From: Cryphonectria parasitica EP155
Lineage: Eukaryota > Ascomycota > Sordariomycetes > Diaporthales > Cryphonectriaceae
Direction of reading: 5' to 3'
DNA length: 64,000 bases
Assembly (NCBI RefSeq): GCF_011745365.1
Contig: NW_024468915.1
Span: 598,653 to 662,652, forward strand
In this document: in pieces, positions 59,812-64,000 of the stretch
How the letters are laid out: each line of letters starts with the position of its first letter
How positions within the stretch are numbered: the first letter of the stretch is position 1
Program-made: the position numbers and the translations under genes
The notes under the pieces: generated by a model
Told to the model about the DNA's origin: nothing
Seen by the model: the letters and a program-made list of their open reading frames with translations, nothing else
Databases searched by the model: none

Positions 59812-62779
59812 TTACGATGTCTCTTTGTCAATGCTGAAGTACACCTTGACCTCAACCTCGTTGCCCCAGCCTGACTTGAGCCCCATCTCATTCCAGGCCT
59901 TCTCGATATCAATCTCCAAGACTTCCTTCGAGACCTTGCTCACAGAGACTGTGTGCGGAGGGATGACTTGCCCCTGGATAGTCGCCATGAAGTCACCGTC
60001 GATGCTCAGCTGGGGTAGTTTCGAGATGTAGATTCCAAGAACGCCCAAGGCCTTGATGCTCGTGTCGACGAGGACCTTTCCGTTCTCCAGCCAATCAAAT
60101 TCATTGCTGACAATGGCAGCCGCGCCCGTCATCTTCCCCAGCAGGCCTAGGTTGGCAACGAATACGCGACCAAGGCTCTCGCTGTCGAAAGGAGAGAGCG
60201 GGTAGGCCGTGAAGATCTCGTAGCCTCGCACGTCGAGCGAGACAGTGAACTTGGAGCCAGGGCTATCTATCCGGACCGGCGGGGTGATTAACCCTGTGTT
60301 GTGCGCGCGGATTATGTAGTGCAGGGAGTCCAGGATACCCGAGAAGCGTCCGAGCGGGATGATATCTGTCAACGCGCGGGCAGAGACATTAAAGACGCCC
60401 ATGATGGGTGTTCCTGTCACAGCTCTCCCGTTATAGCAGCCGATCTTGAGCAGCGCTTCGTCATGATAGTCAACATACTGGTCAATGCTGCGGCCCAAGA
60501 CGCTCGGCCGGAAGATGACTGTCTTTCCACGGGTCGTGATGCCGGTCATCTGGTTGATGAGATCCATATTATGAGATCCAGGGGCATCCGTGATGTAGAT
60601 GGGTCCTCCGCTGACGCAACGGGCAGCCGCGTGAAAGCCCGAGTAGTCATGAACGGTCTGGAACATGTCCCAGTCGGGCAAGATGTTCAGGTGCTGTGTA
60701 AACAGGCTGTTGTGAGCATTGGCCCAGATGTGCCAGGGATGCGACGAGGGGACCTCTGGGAAGAAGTCGTCCGAGTTCCTGCACAGGATGGTGGGCCTAT
60801 TGCGCGGCAGCTGCGAGTAGAAGAGGATAGTCGGGGTTTGCGACATACAGCTGATGGCCTTGATGCTGAAATGACGAAGTGATGAGATCGTCCAAGCGTC
60901 CAGGTACTCTGTGATGAGCTCCCGTCGTGCTTTGGCGGATACCCAAGTGTCTGTCATGAATTGGGCATCCGTCTTCACCCCGTCGATGCCACACGACGAC
61001 AGGAAGCGGTAGAAGTCGTCGTAGAATTTCTGCACGTCCTCCTTTGCCACAACGGTCATCTTGCCACCCAATGGAAGCCAACGGCGATTCTGGTCCTCTC
61101 GCACCACCACTTCGGTCTTATACTTCTTGGCCAGACTGCCATCGGGAGACAATCCTGCCCAATATCCCAACAGAGCATGCCACACAGCAACATGTTGAAT
61201 GTGGGGGTGTCGATCCCTAATCTTTGTAACGACGTCCTTGAGGCCATTTGGAAAAGCTTTCGGTTCAGCCTGGGAATTCCTCGTCAGTGATATTTTCTGC
61301 AAACGCTGCCTGGGAGAAGGGAGATCCGTATACCTCAAAATCGTTCCACCCGTACTGAAACTGACCCTCACCCCGGTAGTCAATATTTTGCCAGTTGTCA
61401 TCGATAATCAGACTGGTGACTTTGATGTTGTGTTTAGCCAGCTCGTCAACAGCGGTGAGAACTTTCTCATCTGTGAGCCTCTGGCCAAGAGCATTCCATG
61501 TGCCTTTTGCCGTGTCAGTAGTGTTACATGATGGCCAGATGCCCTTAGCCGAGACCGAGGCGATGGGATCGATACTCACAAAAGCCCAAGCCGTCATACC
61601 AATTCTCCATCCACTCCGGCTTCACGCCTTCCCGGAGAGCCTTGATTTCCTCGTCGAATTCGCCCGTCGACTTCTTGCTCGAGAGTACCAACGCGCGAGC
61701 TTGATACATGACGGCCGCATTTGCGCTCTCGAAGCTATGGCCGACGGCAGCCAGCACAGCACCAGGCTCTGAACTCTCACTGTCGTTTCTCAGGTGGAGC
61801 TGCACATTGCCAGAGTCGTCACTGCGAAAGGTCGCCATCACGTCATTGACACCACTGATAGCGAGAAGAACAAGATGTTGACCTTTCGAGTTGATGAATG
61901 CAGAGAGAACAGCCTCCTTGTCCAGCGAGAAGTGGGTTTTGCCATGTCTCGGTGCAATCCAAGGGGCCCAGATGCGAATCAGAGAGAACCACCTGGAGAA
62001 ATGTCAGCCAAGACCTTCCAGACCCTTGTAGAACAGCGACTGATGCAGGTTTAGACATAGCGTTGCCCAACCGTTTGACAAAGAACGCGAGAATGGAGGT
62101 CAGAGAGTCTAGATGACATCTGAAGTGGAAGGCAAGCTTACCCGAGAAAGCCTCCCCAAGGCAGACCCAGGTTCACATCCGTGAATGTAGAGTCCTCGCC
62201 TTTCGCAGCATCTGCAGTGGCCGTCAACTCCCAGAGGCGTGTCCCTGGACACTGAGACGAGCGGGACTCGACGTTGATCCTGCCATCGTAGCCCTTGAGA
62301 ATGCTAGTAAAGTCATCCGGCAGGGCACCGACTGTCAAGTCGCTGGTGACGATGATAGTTCCATCAGCCACGCCCTGTTCATCCCGAATCCATTTCCAGG
62401 GCTGGTCCGACCCGTGTCGAAATTTGACTGTGAAGTTCAGTCGTGGCTGCACGGAAATCTTGCCCTCGAACCAGAGACGGGCCACAGAGTCGTCGATGCT
62501 CTGCAAGGTGGATGGCGTCTTGTCAGTTGGGGACAATGCGGTCTCTACCCAGACATCGTCACCGGCTGCGTGCCACACAGCCACCTCCCAGGGCTGCTTG
62601 GCCTGGTCCGAGGGGACCTCGAGGAGAGCTGTGACCTGGACATCTTCCTTTTGCACCTGTGTTACCTGACCCAGAGGCGGGTAAACTGAGAGAGAAGCCC
62701 CCATGTCCTTGATGATGCGCTTCCTCTGTTTTGGGATGTGGTAGATGGACTCGTCATAATCTTCCTCAGGGGCAGTCAT
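59812..62779 (-). CDS. GH36 alpha-galactosidase / raffinose-synthase (Sip1)-like protein (892 aa)
   Basis: Four exons: 62779-62142, 61992-61580, 61503-61334 and 61269-59812; introns of 149, 76 and 64 bp, phases 2, 1 and 0. Junctions restore LPWGGFLGWFSLIRIWAPWI, YDGLGFCTWNALGQ and WNDFEAEPKAFPNG. Architecture fits the raffinose-synthase/seed-imbibition branch of GH36: an N-terminal beta-sandwich (about 1-340), then a TIM barrel with YDGLGFCTWNALGQ, SLIIDDNWQ, HVAVWHALLGYW, GIDGVKTDAQ (Asp508, expected nucleophile) and CVSGGPIYITDAPGSH (Asp635, expected acid/base), then a C-terminal beta domain. No signal peptide, so the protein should be cytosolic. Fungal members probably act on alpha-galactosides; synthase versus hydrolase cannot be decided here. 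The length is normal. It is divergent to MPP-beta over 874 bp. Confidence 0.93.
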
Positions 62780-63653
62780 GATGGAGGATGAAAGTCTGAA
62801 TAGTGGGATCTTATTCGAACTATGAAGAAGAAGGAAGAACAGAATGGGGAGCAGAGGAGTGTTGATTGTCCCTCTTGCCAGGTCGAGAAAGAGGGAGGAG
62901 AATCAGACTTTTGTAAGAACATGAACCATGCAGGCTATCCTGCAGCTGTTTGGATGCAGCACGTCTCCTCATGACATCGTGTTCAATGTTAGGTAAGAGA
63001 GCAGCAGTGTGACCTACTACGATCTTAGTATGTAGTACTTGCCTCCTCCTGCAGGCTACAACGGCACTGCGGGCAGTCTTCCGTCAAGAGAGAGAGGGGT
63101 TCAATTGTGCTAGCTTGCCTATCCCATCCAAGTACTACATGTACATAGTGCCACAGAGCGTGCAACCCGTAGCCACTCACATCGCTGAACCTCATATTAC
63201 CTAATCGCTCTCCGTTCTTCAGGTACTCCCGTATCCCCTACCGTAAGGTCTAAGCTGGCAAACCTGACTAAGCATACGGCCGCCACGACCAATCAACAGC
63301 TTCATGATTCGGGTGTAATCGGGGCAGGGGTCAGGCTCTGCCTCAGGCCAGAGGCGACCCATTTCTTGCTGTGGCAGATTTTGGAGGAGCTCAGCCGACA
63401 AGTGTGGCCAGCAACCAGCCAACCAGACCAAGCTCAAGTGGGCGCGGCTTGCCGGAAGAGTAAACGTCGAGTTCGATTTTCTTGACGACGATTAAACGCC
63501 TCAATTCCCGACCTCCACACTCACCCAACCAACCCTCCCCTCCCACCACCACCATCAAGCCCGGTCTCCAGGTGTTCCCCGACCGCAGCCAGGTCAAGGA
63601 CAAAGAACTCGACCTGAACCTTTTCACCTGATCCCCATCGACTCCCCTCCAAG
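62780..63653. promoter_or_regulatory. Divergent promoter region between the GH36 gene and MPP-beta
   Basis: 874 bp without a believable gene. GTAC-type motifs occur (AGTATGTAGTACTTGCC near 63027, AAGTACTACATGTACATAG near 63130). Specific factor sites were not assigned. Confidence 0.45.
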
Positions 63654-63923
63654 ATGGCATCCCGGAGACTCGCTCTCAACCTTTCCAAGGGCCTCACCCG
63701 GAGGGCATACCCTTCAGCCCCATTGAGGCGCACCTTTGCGACCCCCGTCTCTGCGCCCATCAGGACCCAGACGACCACACTCAAGAATGGCCTCACCGTC
63801 GCTACCCAACATTCACCGTACGCCCAGACCTCTACCGTGGGCATGTGGATCGATGCGGGCTCGCGAGCCGAGACAGCGGAGAACAATGGCACTGCGCACT
63901 TCCTCGAGCACCTGGCCTTCAAG
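63654..63923 (+). CDS. MAS1: Mitochondrial processing peptidase beta subunit, first exon only (partial)
   Basis: Only the first 90 codons are in the window; a donor GTATGG follows AAG at 63923 and the acceptor lies beyond 64000. Residues 1-29 form a mitochondrial presequence: six Arg, no acidic residue, and an Arg-Arg-Thr-Phe-Ala cleavage context. The mature start [16 protein letters not shown] and the zinc-binding motif HFLEH (HxxEH, residues 82-86) identify an M16 peptidase; [12 protein letters not shown] is typical of the catalytic beta subunit, which in Neurospora also serves as core protein I of complex III. The enzyme removes presequences in the matrix. The alpha subunit lacks this zinc motif, so beta is preferred. 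Truncation is due to the window edge. Confidence 0.92.
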
Positions 63924-64000
63924 GTATGGATCAATTGAGCCTGCTGGGCGCGTCTGAAAGAATGTGAAGGAAGGACTGCTTGCTGATTTTTTGCTTGTTT
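63924..64000 (+). other. MAS1: Partial intron 1 of MPP-beta, cut by the window end
   Basis: Starts GTATGG and shows a possible branch site GCTGAT near 63982, followed by a T-rich stretch. No acceptor is seen before the window ends. Confidence 0.7.

Overview
The window is nuclear DNA from a filamentous ascomycete (Pezizomycotina, most likely Sordariomycetes). The evidence is short GT-AG introns (53-149 bp), moderately GC-rich exons, and a gene set made of typical fungal orthologues: a single G1 cyclin, UTP4, NPT1, a catalytically degenerate PNG1, a choline/GABA-type permease, a Sip1-type GH36 enzyme and a mitochondrial processing peptidase subunit. No rRNA, tRNA, CRISPR, phage or intact transposon was seen. 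The species cannot be named from the sequence.

Layout. Positions 0.5-7.4 kb hold two divergent genes of unknown role. On the minus strand is a 1254-residue protein without a recognised domain; on the plus strand is a 705-residue protein with what looks like a retropepsin-type aspartic protease core. A gene-poor stretch of about 24 kb (7.4-31.4 kb) then holds one clear gene, a G1/S cyclin at 10.9-12.2 kb on the minus strand. The rest is spacer rich in long G/C homopolymers, dinucleotide repeats and short GTAC/TACTATAGTA palindromes. NPT1 (minus) and UTP4 (plus) share a divergent promoter at 33.0-33.8 kb. Another 8.5 kb spacer follows. PNG1 (45.1-46.6 kb, plus) comes next, then a six-exon permease (49.6-51.8 kb, minus), a small secreted DUF3237 protein (54.1-54.7 kb, minus), a hypothetical coiled-coil protein (56.2-57.3 kb, plus), a six-exon NAD(P)-binding SDR with a 14-nt microexon (58.1-59.6 kb, plus), a five-kb-scale GH36/raffinose-synthase-like gene (59.8-62.8 kb, minus), and the first exon of mitochondrial processing peptidase beta (63.65 kb, plus), cut by the window end.

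There is no obvious metabolic cluster. NPT1 (NAD salvage), UTP4 (18S rRNA processing), the G1 cyclin and MPP-beta are housekeeping functions; the permease, DUF3237 protein, SDR and GH36 enzyme look like separate accessory genes. The most unusual items are the 0.5-7.4 kb unknown pair, the PNG1 pseudo-enzyme (catalytic Cys replaced by Val), and the dense non-coding repeat signals of the spacers. All exon structures were deduced by hand from splice signals, reading phase and remembered protein families; no database search was run.
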